Assembly (NCBI RefSeq): GCF_000443995.1 | Contig: NZ_AUMC01000006.1 | Span: 310,001-374,000 of the forward strand | DNA length: 64,000 nt | Reading direction: 5' to 3' | Source: Bacteriovorax sp. BAL6_X | GTDB lineage: Bacteria > Bdellovibrionota > Bacteriovoracia > Bacteriovoracales > Bacteriovoracaceae | Shown: piece after piece, positions 26,309 through 35,660 of the stretch | Position numbering within the stretch: the first letter of the stretch is position 1 | Layout of the letters: each line of letters starts with the position of its first letter | Notes under the pieces: generated by a model | What the model saw: the letters and a program-made list of their open reading frames with translations, nothing else | What the model was told of the DNA's origin: nothing | Databases searched by the model: none | Program-made: the position numbers and the translations under genes

Positions 26309-27971
26309 TTATGATTGTCGTTGAGTTCATTAAAACAGGATATGTTTTTCTAAGCTTCTTCCCATTTTTTAACAAATAAGGCCATTCAACGACGACTTCA
26401 TTAACCTTTTCTTCTCCAAGACCAATATGAATATAAGATGTGTTTTGTGGCTGAAATTGACCAAATGACGGAAAATGCTGGCGAGTAAGAGTACTCCCCT
26501 TATCAGTATCTGCGATGATCTTCGCACCATAAGCTTCTTTATTAGACTTTTTTCCAATGAGTTTAAGTTTGATAAAATTCTTTTGCGGGAGTTGATTTTC
26601 GAATAAATAAACTCTCGGTCCTATTCTAAAATCACGAGTATTTGTTTGAATCGTTAGAATATCCATTCTACCATCATCGTTAAAGTCTAGGACGACAGTT
26701 GAGCTTGGATTAACAATATCAATTCCAAGATCTGGCGCACGGTTAACTAACTCATGATCATTTTCTTGTACAAATGAGACAAGTCTTGAGTGAGGCGGAA
26801 AGCCAGAGTTATCAACAATTAAATCAATAAGCCCATCGTTATTTAAGTCACTCCAAAGCCCTCTCATATCACCTTGGTTCCAATTGGCCTTCGCCTCATC
26901 GTTTGTATACTCAGTACGGATGAATGATATCTTCTTAAGGCCCTTATTCGTCAAAATACTTGAACGATCGCGCGAGGCTAGATCAAGCGAGTGAGAGATT
27001 TCTCCCATGGCAATGTCGTAGTAGCCATCATTATTATAATCACCACATATGGCAAAGGTAGAATTCCCTCCGTTATAGCGGCCACCACTAGTGATTGTAT
27101 CCATGCTGTAACCAGAACTCTGGCCAGCATCAGTGTAGACAGTATTTTTCCCACGCTTTGTTGAAAGCCAAAGCTTATTTGGATGACCAGCAGAGTTACT
27201 CGTTAAAATATCAGGGACTCCGTCATTATTGATATCACAAATACTTGAAGAAAAGGTAGGAGCTATATTTATATATGTATCACCACGCTGGTCTAGTTCA
27301 CTTGTTAGAGCACCTGAGATTTCGAAGACCTTACCTTTCTTATAAGTAAAGAGACGGTTTTCAATTGCCTCCCCTTCTTTATTGCGATCAAACCAATTAG
27401 CGACAAAAAAATCTAAGTACCCATCATTGTCGTAGTCAAAGATATTTACATTGGAAATTGGTGCTATAAAGTCAAAGCTAGTTTCACCAAACTTTCTAAA
27501 TACAATTCCATTATTTCGGGACGAGCTTCCCTTATATGAAACAAGAGGTTTTTTTGTTAAGGCCGACTTCTGGTTATGAATCCCTGTCACAACGTCAACG
27601 ATCCCATCCTTATCAAGGTCTGCAAATTGTAAAAATGTCACCTGAACATCATCTTCAAAATAGATATTCTTAGCTTTAACGAAGCCTTCGTCTGTGGCCA
27701 AGTAAAACTGAGGAACAGAATAATTTCCATTTAAGAAAACGAGATCCTCTCTTCCATCACTGTTAATATCATAAACGTAAACACGTGAGGCCTTAATACC
27801 ACTTAGGCCCATTTTTTCTGTCACATCGACAAATTTTGAAGAGGACTTACTTGGCCCATAATTGAGCTTTACTTGTTTAGTTTTTGATTTCTTTTCTTTC
27901 TTTTTGATAACCCTACTAGAGCAAGAAGTTACGAGTAAGGCCGAAGAAAGTAACAGGAGAGAATATTTCAT
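26301..27971 (-). CDS. FG-GAP/VCBS-repeat lipoprotein with ASPIC/UnbV C-terminal domain
   Basis: The protein has 556 aa. It begins with a lipoprotein signal peptide (LLLLSSALLVTSC, lipid-modified Cys17). At least seven FG-GAP/VCBS units follow, each with a Ca-binding-type DxDxDG loop such as YDINSDGRED, DLDKDGIVD, DYDNDGYLD and DINNDGVPD. These form a beta-propeller. The last ~90 residues match the ASPIC/UnbV domain (NKEAYGAKI, IHIGLGEEKVNEVVVEWP). It is likely surface-exposed and involved in adhesion or binding; the ligand is unknown. Its stop lies inside the 13-bp repeats of the REP-like element. Confidence 0.9.
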   Translation of the reverse strand: MKYSLLLLSSALLVTSCSSRVIKKKEKKSKTKQVKLNYGPSKSSSKFVDVTEKMGLSGIKASRVYVYDINSDGREDLVFLNGNYSVPQFYLATDEGFVKAKNIYFEDDVQVTFLQFADLDKDGIVDVVTGIHNQKSALTKKPLVSYKGSSSRNNGIVFRKFGETSFDFIAPISNVNIFDYDNDGYLDFFVANWFDRNKEGEAIENRLFTYKKGKVFEISGALTSELDQRGDTYINIAPTFSSSICDINNDGVPDILTSNSAGHPNKLWLSTKRGKNTVYTDAGQSSGYSMDTITSGGRYNGGNSTFAICGDYNNDGYYDIAMGEISHSLDLASRDRSSILTNKGLKKISFIRTEYTNDEAKANWNQGDMRGLWSDLNNDGLIDLIVDNSGFPPHSRLVSFVQENDHELVNRAPDLGIDIVNPSSTVVLDFNDDGRMDILTIQTNTRDFRIGPRVYLFENQLPQKNFIKLKLIGKKSNKEAYGAKIIADTDKGSTLTRQHFPSFGQFQPQNTSYIHIGLGEEKVNEVVVEWPYLLKNGKKLRKTYPVLMNSTTIIKE

Positions 27972-27984
27972 ATCAATATTCTAA

Positions 27985-28013
27985 TAGGCCCTAGCATTTT
28001 TTACTAGGGCCTA
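27985..28013. terminator. Perfect 10-bp hairpin between acyl-CoA dehydrogenase and lipoprotein genes
   Basis: Arms TAGGCCCTAG and CTAGGGCCTA flank a nine-base loop rich in T. It lies just after the acyl-CoA dehydrogenase stop (minus strand) with no strong U-tract on that side. It shares its core with the hairpin at 9237-9255. Confidence 0.5.
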
Positions 28014-28045
28014 AGAGATTATTTTTTTAAATTGTCTTAAAATAA

Positions 28046-29812
28046 TTAGAAGTTGATGATATCTAGACCGTAACCATCATTTGCACAAACTTGATCAGAA
28101 GTTTCTTTAACAACTTTGTCATCATGTGAAGTCATTGCCTTAAGGTTTGTCACGACAATAGCTCTTGCATCTTTAAGTGCTACACGCGCAAGGTTTAGGG
28201 CGTAGTCTTTCTTATCTTGTTCAATTTTATCACTGTTAAGTATTGAAGTTGTACGAGAAATTACAGCAAGCATAACGTAAAGGTTCATTGCCATTTCAGC
28301 AATTCTCTTTTGTGGAAGCTCATTTCCAATAATATTCTTCCCATACTTCATTAGAGTATTTTCAACTTGAATCGCAAATTGACCTAAAAGAGAGTTAAAC
28401 TTACCAGCTTCTTTATCTAGTTTTGCGTGGTGCTTAGTAATTAGACGTTGTCCAATCATCTTTGATAGACGACCTTTTGCAAAGTTCGTTAAAACACCAA
28501 CAGACTTAATCGGATCTTGAAGTGCCTTTGAAACGTCAGCCGCTTTACCAAGTGCTTTCATACTTTCAGACGGGTTTCTAATACCAGAAAGAGCAAGGAA
28601 GATTCTTAGAATTTCATTTGTTCCTTCAAAGATCATATTAATACGTGAGTCTCTCATAATTCTTTCATACGGATACTCTTTCATATAACCATTACCAGCT
28701 GCAATCTGCATCCCCTGGTCAACAACTTCCCATAGAGATTCAGAACCATAAATTTTACAAACAGCAGTTTCTAGGTAGTAATCATTTAGACCTTTACACA
28801 TATTACCAGTAGTCATGTATACGATTGACTCTGTAGCATAGATTCTTGCTGCCATAAGAGCAAGCTTATCTTGAATAAGACCAAACTCAGCAATAGGCGC
28901 ACCAAATTGCTTACGGCCCTTTGCGTGCTCAGTTGCAAGTTTAAGAATTGTTTTCATTCCACCAACACATCCAGCGCCAAGTGATAGACGTCCAGAGTTA
29001 AGAACGTTCATCGCAATCTTAAAACCTTTCCCAAGTTCACCAAGAATATTCTCTTTAGGAACAATTACTTTATCAAAGTAGACTGCACGTGTTTCAGATG
29101 CACGTATTCCCATCTTATTTTCTTTTTCACCAAATGAAAGACCTTCCATTCCCTTTTCAATAACAAAGCAAGAGATTTTCTCTTTTGTTTCTCCGTCTAC
29201 TTCGTGATCTGTCTTACAAAATACTGAGTAGAACTCTGCAGTTCCAGCATTAGTGATCCAAAGTTTCTGTCCAGTGATTGTATATGTACCATCACCATTA
29301 TCAACGGCCTTTGTTTTAATCGAATATGCATCAGAACCTGATCCTGGCTCAGTTAAACAAAATGCCGCTAACTTTTCACCTGAAGCAAGTTGTGGAAGCC
29401 ACTTTGCCTTCTGTTCTTCAGTTCCTTCATTAAGTAATGCGCGGTAACCAATTGACTGGTGAGCACCAATCATTGTTGCAACTGCACCATCAAAAGAGGC
29501 AACTTCTGCAAAAACGCGACTATAAAGAGTATAGTCAAGGCCAAGACCACCTAGATCTTCATGAACACCCATTCCAAAAAGCCCAAGTTCAGCTAGACCT
29601 TGCATTACTTCTGGTGGGATCACACCCTCATGATCCATTTTCTCACCGTCTAAAGTCCCCTCACAGAACTTATTTACAGCGTTCACCATTTCTCGCCCAA
29701 AGTCTTGCTGCTCATCAGTAAAACCAGGGTATGGAAATACATTGTCTTCTTTAACTTCACCAAAGAATAGATCTCCAACAATGGAGTCCATCATTTGCTT
29801 TTCTTCACTCAT
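28046..29812 (-). CDS. Acyl-CoA dehydrogenase, long-chain type
   Basis: Catalyses the FAD-dependent first oxidation of fatty acid beta-oxidation. The 588-aa length and C-terminal extension resemble very-long-chain/mitochondrial ACADVL-type enzymes rather than the ~380-aa short form. Motifs: AFCLTEPGSGSDAYSIKTKA, KLWITNAGTAEFYSVF (FAD/substrate) and RIMRDSRINMIFEGTNEIL, in which Glu of FEGTNEI corresponds to the catalytic base. I moved the start to the ATG at 29812, since AAGGA lies seven bases before it and none precedes the first ATG at 29836. Apparently monocistronic; divergent from the type II secretion operon. Confidence 0.94.
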   Translation of the reverse strand: MSEEKQMMDSIVGDLFFGEVKEDNVFPYPGFTDEQQDFGREMVNAVNKFCEGTLDGEKMDHEGVIPPEVMQGLAELGLFGMGVHEDLGGLGLDYTLYSRVFAEVASFDGAVATMIGAHQSIGYRALLNEGTEEQKAKWLPQLASGEKLAAFCLTEPGSGSDAYSIKTKAVDNGDGTYTITGQKLWITNAGTAEFYSVFCKTDHEVDGETKEKISCFVIEKGMEGLSFGEKENKMGIRASETRAVYFDKVIVPKENILGELGKGFKIAMNVLNSGRLSLGAGCVGGMKTILKLATEHAKGRKQFGAPIAEFGLIQDKLALMAARIYATESIVYMTTGNMCKGLNDYYLETAVCKIYGSESLWEVVDQGMQIAAGNGYMKEYPYERIMRDSRINMIFEGTNEILRIFLALSGIRNPSESMKALGKAADVSKALQDPIKSVGVLTNFAKGRLSKMIGQRLITKHHAKLDKEAGKFNSLLGQFAIQVENTLMKYGKNIIGNELPQKRIAEMAMNLYVMLAVISRTTSILNSDKIEQDKKDYALNLARVALKDARAIVVTNLKAMTSHDDKVVKETSDQVCANDGYGLDIINF

Positions 29813-29991
29813 CATTAAGTCCTTTTTTAAATCCATCTATATGGGTAGAAATTTGATTGACTAGAATTCCCTGACATTTTAGCACGACATACGTCAAATA
29901 ATCAAAGCAAACACTTATTAAAGTTTGTCTGACAAAAACACTCAACTGCCAACGAAGAAAATTCTTACCGAATATATCAATGGTTGATGCT

Positions 29992-30020
29992 TTGGGTAAA
30001 CAACCTTAAAATACTATAAG
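29992..30020 (+). promoter_or_regulatory. Probable promoter of the type II secretion operon
   Basis: TTGGGT (29992-29997), a 17-base spacer and TATAAG (30015-30020) form a sigma-70-like promoter. Transcription would start near 30027, about 30 bases before the gspC ATG. Confidence 0.5.
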
Positions 30021-30055
30021 GTATTAAAATATAAAAACTTTCAAGAAGAAACTTA

Positions 30056-31504
30056 ATGACGAAAAAGAAAGGATTCTTTTCAAAAATTAAATCAAAGTTA
30101 TCCAAGCAACAGGATGACAGTGAATATAGTGAGCATGAAGAAACTCTTCACGATGGCGAAGAGTACGAGGAAGAGTATGAAGGCGAAGTCTACGAAGAAG
30201 ATGTCGACGTCCCACTTCCTCCTCCACCAGCAGCTCAACTAGACGATCATCAAGAAGATGAGCATGTGTTGGAAGATCCAACTCTAGAAGTCTATATTGA
30301 TGATCTTGAAGCTTCAGAAGAAGACGCTGGCTTCTTATCAAAGCTAAAGAGTAAGCTTTCTAACAAATCGAAAGATAATACAGAAGACGAAGACTCTGAA
30401 GAATTTTCAGATGATGAAGAAGACGAACTAGAAGCAGACTCAGACAATAAGTACAATGTCATGCAACGCATGCTTGATAAGATTAAGTCTAAAACAGAAG
30501 ACTTTGACTTATCAAAAGTAAGCGCTGGCAAAAGAGGAAAAGCTCACCAGTCAGGTGCCCAATATTTTCTTCCAAACCTTCTAAGTAATGAGTCTCGTCC
30601 AAAGATTCATCACTATTTCTTAATTCTCTTAACTTGTGCCTTCTTATATCAGATTGGAAAGTTTGCCGCTCTTTTTCTAAGTGGAAAAGATAGCAGCGCA
30701 AAATTCCAAACAAACTTTAGTCGCCCTACTACATACGACCACAATCCATCGATTGCTAATATTAGAAATTACAACCCTTTTAATATTCAAGAAGATGAAA
30801 ATGAAAAAACAGAAACAAAAGTTAAACGTCCAAAGAACGTTGTTAAGGTTTGTATCTCGGCCGATCAAGAATCTAGGCTTGGCTTTAAGCTGTTAAATAC
30901 GATCGTTCTACAAAATTCAAAGAAGTCAGTTGCCAGTATTTCTAACCGTGGAAAAGTTGAAAACGTACGTGTTGGTGGGAAGATCAATAATATCGCAGAG
31001 ATTGGAAGCATCACTCGCCAAAAAGTTATCTTTAAAAACTTAAGAACTGGTGAATGTGAATTCATTGCAAATGTTGATGAGAAAGCGAAACGTTTTGCAC
31101 GCAAGGCCAACACGAAAATTCTACCTCCAAGTAGAGCGAAAGAAGTTATGCCTGAATTCAATAAAGATATTAAGGTTGAAGGAAATAACTTTAAAATCAA
31201 GAAAGAACTTCGTGACTCTCTTCTAAGCAATATTGGAGACGTTCTTACTCAGGCCAAGGCCATAACAATTAAGAATCCAGATGGATCACTTTGCTTCAAA
31301 ATGACAGAAGTAAAACCTGGTTCAATCTATTCATATTTAAATGTTCAAAATGATGACATAATTTGTGAAATTAACGGCGCAAAGATCGAAAACATGAATC
31401 AAATTATGGGAATGTTTGGAAAAATTAAGTCTACGGACTATTACGAACTCGGTATTAAAAGAAACGGAGTTCAGCAAAGCTACAACTACAATTTTGTCGA
31501 ATAA
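30056..31504 (+). CDS. gspC: Type II secretion inner-membrane protein GspC with long acidic cytoplasmic N-region
   Basis: GspC links the inner-membrane platform to the GspD secretin. A membrane helix lies at ~186-205 (YFLILLTCAFLYQIGKF). A periplasmic homology-region-like domain follows (~255-345), with a C-terminal PDZ-type domain (PGSIYSYLNVQNDDIICEING). Typical GspC proteins have about 270-300 aa and a very short cytoplasmic tail. Here there are 482 aa, with ~180 residues before the helix that are very rich in Asp/Glu, plus a repeated FLSKLKSKLS-like element. Assigned by position before gspD and by architecture. It probably contacts a cytoplasmic partner. Confidence 0.85.
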   Translation: MTKKKGFFSKIKSKLSKQQDDSEYSEHEETLHDGEEYEEEYEGEVYEEDVDVPLPPPPAAQLDDHQEDEHVLEDPTLEVYIDDLEASEEDAGFLSKLKSKLSNKSKDNTEDEDSEEFSDDEEDELEADSDNKYNVMQRMLDKIKSKTEDFDLSKVSAGKRGKAHQSGAQYFLPNLLSNESRPKIHHYFLILLTCAFLYQIGKFAALFLSGKDSSAKFQTNFSRPTTYDHNPSIANIRNYNPFNIQEDENEKTETKVKRPKNVVKVCISADQESRLGFKLLNTIVLQNSKKSVASISNRGKVENVRVGGKINNIAEIGSITRQKVIFKNLRTGECEFIANVDEKAKRFARKANTKILPPSRAKEVMPEFNKDIKVEGNNFKIKKELRDSLLSNIGDVLTQAKAITIKNPDGSLCFKMTEVKPGSIYSYLNVQNDDIICEINGAKIENMNQIMGMFGKIKSTDYYELGIKRNGVQQSYNYNFVE

Positions 31505-31519
31505 TTATAGGGATCATGG

Positions 31520-33889
31520 ATGAAGAAACTATTTTTAAATCTCTCAGCACTATCTTTACTATGTCTGGCCGCAGATCCGGCACAGGCACAGTTTAGACAA
31601 TTTAAATCAAAAACGAAGGTTAATCGAGATACGACTCCTTCTGCTGCCAATCTACTCAATAGTGGGAATCCACAATCAGGAAGTGATGCTTTTGGTAGAA
31701 CAGCGGTCCAACCAAAAAAATCTGACGATGCTTACGTTAACTTAAACCCAGAAACTGCATTCGGGCCAGAGATTGTTACAAGCTTTGATTTTGAAGACAC
31801 TTCCCTACAAGACCTAACAAAACATATGCAAAAGCTTACGGGTCTTAATCTTATTATCGACAAAGACCTTAAAGGAAAGATTTCAATTTCGGCACCGACT
31901 CCAATTACGGTTGGTGATGCGTGGAAAGCATATTTAGCGGCACTTAATATGAATGGCCTAACAATGGTTAAATCTGGTGCTTTTTACAAGATCGTACAAG
32001 CAAGAGATATTCGCTACATCCCAACAAAAATTTACACAGGTAACTATGTTCCAGAAACAGAAAATTACCTAATGAAGATTATTGCTCTAAAAAATATTGA
32101 TTCGACTGAAGTTTCTCGTTCATTTAGACCTTTCATGTCTCGTTACGGGCGTATTATTGAGATCAAACAAACAAATACAATTATCATTCAGGATACTGGT
32201 TCTAACATTAATCGTTTAATGAGTTTAATTAAGTTTATCGATGTTCCAGGACACGAAGAAACTCTTCAAATTATTCCTGTTAAGAATACTTCAGCTTCTG
32301 AAATTGCTAAACTATTAGATAAGATTCTAAAAGATGATACATCGAAGAAGACTTCTTCAAGAAGAAGTTCAGACGGTGGAGGGCAAGTTATTTCAAAACT
32401 TACAGCTGAGCCACGTACAAACTCAATTATTGCCATGGCAAACTCAAGTGGAGCAAAGAGACTGAAGGAGCTTATTAATAAGCTTGATGTTGAGTTAGTT
32501 GCTTCAAATAACGAACAAATCCACGTTTACTACCTCTATCATGGTGATGCAGAAGATATGTCAAAAACATTATCTGAGCTTGTTAGTGGATCAAAGTCGA
32601 GATCATCATCGAGTACGAGAAGGACTTCTCGTTTTTCTAGAACTTCAAATGATGACAATAACGAACTATTCAATGCAGAAGTAAGAATCACTGCCGATAA
32701 ATCAAATAACGCTCTTGTTGTTACGGCCTCACCTACTGACTGGCTTACACTTGAAAAAGTTATTAAGAAACTAGATCAACCAAAAGACCAAGTATTTATC
32801 GAAGGTCTTGTGATGGAAACAAATATCTCAAAGTCACGTGACCTAGGTGTCTCTATTGTTGGAGCATACGGTTCAGGTGCAGTTGATAAAGCTGGTTCGA
32901 TTAACGGTACTTCAGGCTCAATACTTACTCAACTAATCTCTGGGACTTGGACTTCGATTGGGGGTCTATTTGCAGGAATTGGACTTGGTAACGAAATTGA
33001 GACAGAGATCAATGGTCAAACTGTTAAGATCGACTCTGTTAACGCTCTAGTATCAGCTATTGCAAGCAACGGTGATACAAATGTTTTATCGACACCTCAA
33101 CTACTTGTTCAAGATAATACGGAAGGTGTATTTGAAGTTGGTGAAAAAATTCCTGTACCGAAGGAAACGCAAGCATCAAACGGTTCAACAACAACATCAC
33201 TTGAAACACAAAACGTTACGTTAAAAATGAAGATAACTCCTCAGATAAACAAGGTAACGAGATATATTAAGCTAAAAATTGACCAAAACTTTGAAGATTT
33301 CTCAAGTCGAGCACTACCATCTGGTGTACAAGCTGTAGGTGTTGGTACTGTTGTAAGAAGTGCTGTAACGACAGTAACTGTTCGTGATCGCGATACAATT
33401 GCAATGGGCGGTATGATGAGAGATAAAACAACTGATTCTGTAAGTAAGGTTCCCCTACTTGGTGATATCCCAGTTCTTGGTTGGTTATTTAAGAACACGA
33501 CGACTCAAACAGAAAAACTCAATATGTTAATGTTCCTAACGCCAAAGATTCTTGATAACTACCAAGAAGATGTTGCAAGTACTGTAAAAGAGAACTTAAA
33601 CCGTCGTGCTTCACACCTCAAAGAGTTCCACGGTGAAAAAGACCCATTCAAGTCAACAGCGAAAGGTCTTTACAACAAGGCACAAAAACAAGAGCAAGGT
33701 CCACTATATGATGAGCAACGTAATAAGTATTACAAGCAACAAAATCAGGATAGCGTTATGAACGAATCTGTAAATGAGCCAAGCTACAATGATATCGTTC
33801 AAAAAGTAAACGCAAAGAAATCGGCAACGAAGAAGGCACCAGCTGTAAAAGTTAAGTCTTCAAATAAAGAAGTTGTGATTAAGAAGTAA
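31520..33889 (+). CDS. gspD: Type II secretion secretin GspD
   Basis: This protein forms the outer-membrane channel. It has a signal peptide (LFLNLSALSLLCLAADPAQA). An N0 domain follows (FDFEDTSLQDLTKHMQKLTGLNLI), then N1-N3 domains separated by Ser/Arg-rich linkers (for example SRSSSSTRRTSRFSRTS). The C-terminal secretin domain includes VPLLGDIPVLGWLFK and the NMLMFLTPKIL end motif. At 789 aa it is slightly longer than usual because of the Ser-rich insert and a Lys-rich tail of about 110 residues. It starts 15 bases after gspC. Confidence 0.96.
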   Translation: MKKLFLNLSALSLLCLAADPAQAQFRQFKSKTKVNRDTTPSAANLLNSGNPQSGSDAFGRTAVQPKKSDDAYVNLNPETAFGPEIVTSFDFEDTSLQDLTKHMQKLTGLNLIIDKDLKGKISISAPTPITVGDAWKAYLAALNMNGLTMVKSGAFYKIVQARDIRYIPTKIYTGNYVPETENYLMKIIALKNIDSTEVSRSFRPFMSRYGRIIEIKQTNTIIIQDTGSNINRLMSLIKFIDVPGHEETLQIIPVKNTSASEIAKLLDKILKDDTSKKTSSRRSSDGGGQVISKLTAEPRTNSIIAMANSSGAKRLKELINKLDVELVASNNEQIHVYYLYHGDAEDMSKTLSELVSGSKSRSSSSTRRTSRFSRTSNDDNNELFNAEVRITADKSNNALVVTASPTDWLTLEKVIKKLDQPKDQVFIEGLVMETNISKSRDLGVSIVGAYGSGAVDKAGSINGTSGSILTQLISGTWTSIGGLFAGIGLGNEIETEINGQTVKIDSVNALVSAIASNGDTNVLSTPQLLVQDNTEGVFEVGEKIPVPKETQASNGSTTTSLETQNVTLKMKITPQINKVTRYIKLKIDQNFEDFSSRALPSGVQAVGVGTVVRSAVTTVTVRDRDTIAMGGMMRDKTTDSVSKVPLLGDIPVLGWLFKNTTTQTEKLNMLMFLTPKILDNYQEDVASTVKENLNRRASHLKEFHGEKDPFKSTAKGLYNKAQKQEQGPLYDEQRNKYYKQQNQDSVMNESVNEPSYNDIVQKVNAKKSATKKAPAVKVKSSNKEVVIKK

Positions 33890-33903
33890 TTTAAAAAGGC
33901 TTA

Positions 33904-35643
33904 ATGTTAATGAGAAACCAAATGCTAGAAACATTTGAACACGGTAAAGAAAAGATTGGTGAGCTTTTAATTAAGCACACCTCTCTTACGCGTGAGCAAT
34001 TAGATGAGGCGCTAGAGATTCAACAAGAGTCTGGAATGCTTATTGGTGAAATTCTATTAAAAAAGAACTATATTCACCCTCACGATATAACAAAAGTAAT
34101 TTGTCACCAAATTGAAATTCCATATGAGTCTGAAATTGACGTGGACTCAATTGACCCGGAACTTATTACAAATATTCCCATCAATTATGCAAAGACTCAG
34201 GAGCTTATTCCAGTGATGGAAACTCCCCGCTTTGTTTCAGTGATTATCACTGACCCTTTCAATTTTGATGCTATTAACGATTTAAGAGAGATCTTTAAAA
34301 AAGATATTCATATCTCTGTTGCCCAGCCTCTAAAAGTTAATGATGCCATTAACCGTGTTTATGAGAAGGCCAATAAGAATATGGTTCAGTCTCTTGAAGA
34401 TGAGTTCGATGAGTCTCTTGATCTCGATGGACCAATTGACATCTTAGATGCAGGAGCAGACGAGGCCCCTGTTATTCGCTTCGTGAACTCAATAATCTTT
34501 AGAGCAGTAAAAGAGCGCGCTACCGATATTCATATCGAGCCTTATGAAAAAGAGTCTATTTATCGTTTTCGTATTAACCGAGTTATGACGGAAGTTTTAA
34601 GACAACCTCTAAAGACTCACTCCGCTGTCGCCTCACGTATTAAGGTTATGGCAAAGCTAGATATTGCAGAAAAACGTCTTCCACAAGATGGGCGTATTCC
34701 TATTAAAATGGCCGGTAAAGATATTGATATTCGTCTTTCGACGGTACCTGTTCAAAATGGTGAGCGTATCGTTATGAGGATTCTTGAAAAAGATAATAAT
34801 ATTCTTCAGCTAGACCATCTTGGGTTCCATGGAAAGGTTCTAGATAACCTTGATGCCCTATCACAAAGAAAAGATGGGATTGTGTATGTATCAGGTCCAA
34901 CAGGTCACGGTAAGTCGACAACTCTATTTGCGATGTTAAGTCGAATTAACACACCTGATAGAATGATTATCACAGTAGAAGATCCAGTGGAATATGAAGT
35001 ACCAGGAATTTCACAAATTCAGGTAAACCATAAGATTGAACTTTCATTTGCCAAAGCACTTCGTGCCATCCTTCGTCAAAACCCTGATGTTATTATGGTT
35101 GGGGAAACAAGGGACTACGAAACTGCGGAAATGGCAATTCAGGCTTCAATTACTGGTCACTTTGTTCTCTCAACAATTCACACCAATGACGCTTCATCGG
35201 TTCCAAACCGTCTGATTGATATGGGTGTTCAGCCATTCATGATTGCCTCTTCCCTTTCTGGTGCACTAGCACAAAGACTTATTCGAACTCTTTGTAAAGA
35301 GTGTAAGAGGCCAAAAGATATAACAGATTTCGATCTCGAAGTTTTAGGGATTAATAAAATACCAGAAGGCTCAACAGTATACGAAGCCGCAGGTTGTCCA
35401 AGTTGTGACAATAAAGGCTACTCGGGAATGACTGTTGTTGCAGAACTTCTTATGATTAACGATGAAATTCGCTCGTTAATTATTAACTCTGCCCCATCTG
35501 GACAAATTAAAAAAGTTGCCCAAAAGTACGGGATGAAAACTCTTAGAGACGATGCTATTGAAAAGGTCCTTATGGGAATTACTTCAATTGCAGAAATGAA
35601 CCGTGCTATTAATATTGAAGGCGAAGACGAGAGTCACGAATAA
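33904..35643 (+). CDS. gspE: Type II secretion ATPase GspE
   Basis: The cytoplasmic hexameric ATPase that drives pseudopilus assembly. It has an N-terminal MshEN/N1E-like domain (~1-150) and Walker A GPTGHGKSTT near residue 331. The Asp box is VEDPVEYEVPG, Walker B is NPDVIMVGETRDYETA, and the His box is GHFVLSTIHTNDA. The four-cysteine zinc site is CKEC and CPSC, separated by a 36-residue loop. Two ATGs lie close together (33904 and 33910); I kept the first. Domain content and size (579 aa) are normal. Confidence 0.96.
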   Translation: MLMRNQMLETFEHGKEKIGELLIKHTSLTREQLDEALEIQQESGMLIGEILLKKNYIHPHDITKVICHQIEIPYESEIDVDSIDPELITNIPINYAKTQELIPVMETPRFVSVIITDPFNFDAINDLREIFKKDIHISVAQPLKVNDAINRVYEKANKNMVQSLEDEFDESLDLDGPIDILDAGADEAPVIRFVNSIIFRAVKERATDIHIEPYEKESIYRFRINRVMTEVLRQPLKTHSAVASRIKVMAKLDIAEKRLPQDGRIPIKMAGKDIDIRLSTVPVQNGERIVMRILEKDNNILQLDHLGFHGKVLDNLDALSQRKDGIVYVSGPTGHGKSTTLFAMLSRINTPDRMIITVEDPVEYEVPGISQIQVNHKIELSFAKALRAILRQNPDVIMVGETRDYETAEMAIQASITGHFVLSTIHTNDASSVPNRLIDMGVQPFMIASSLSGALAQRLIRTLCKECKRPKDITDFDLEVLGINKIPEGSTVYEAAGCPSCDNKGYSGMTVVAELLMINDEIRSLIINSAPSGQIKKVAQKYGMKTLRDDAIEKVLMGITSIAEMNRAINIEGEDESHE

Positions 35644-35660
35644 CAAAAGAGTAAGAAGAA

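Noticed and set aside
29437-29721. Gln/His/Leu-rich frame on the plus strand
   Set aside because: Lies entirely inside the acyl-CoA dehydrogenase gene on the other strand and has no ribosome site or family.
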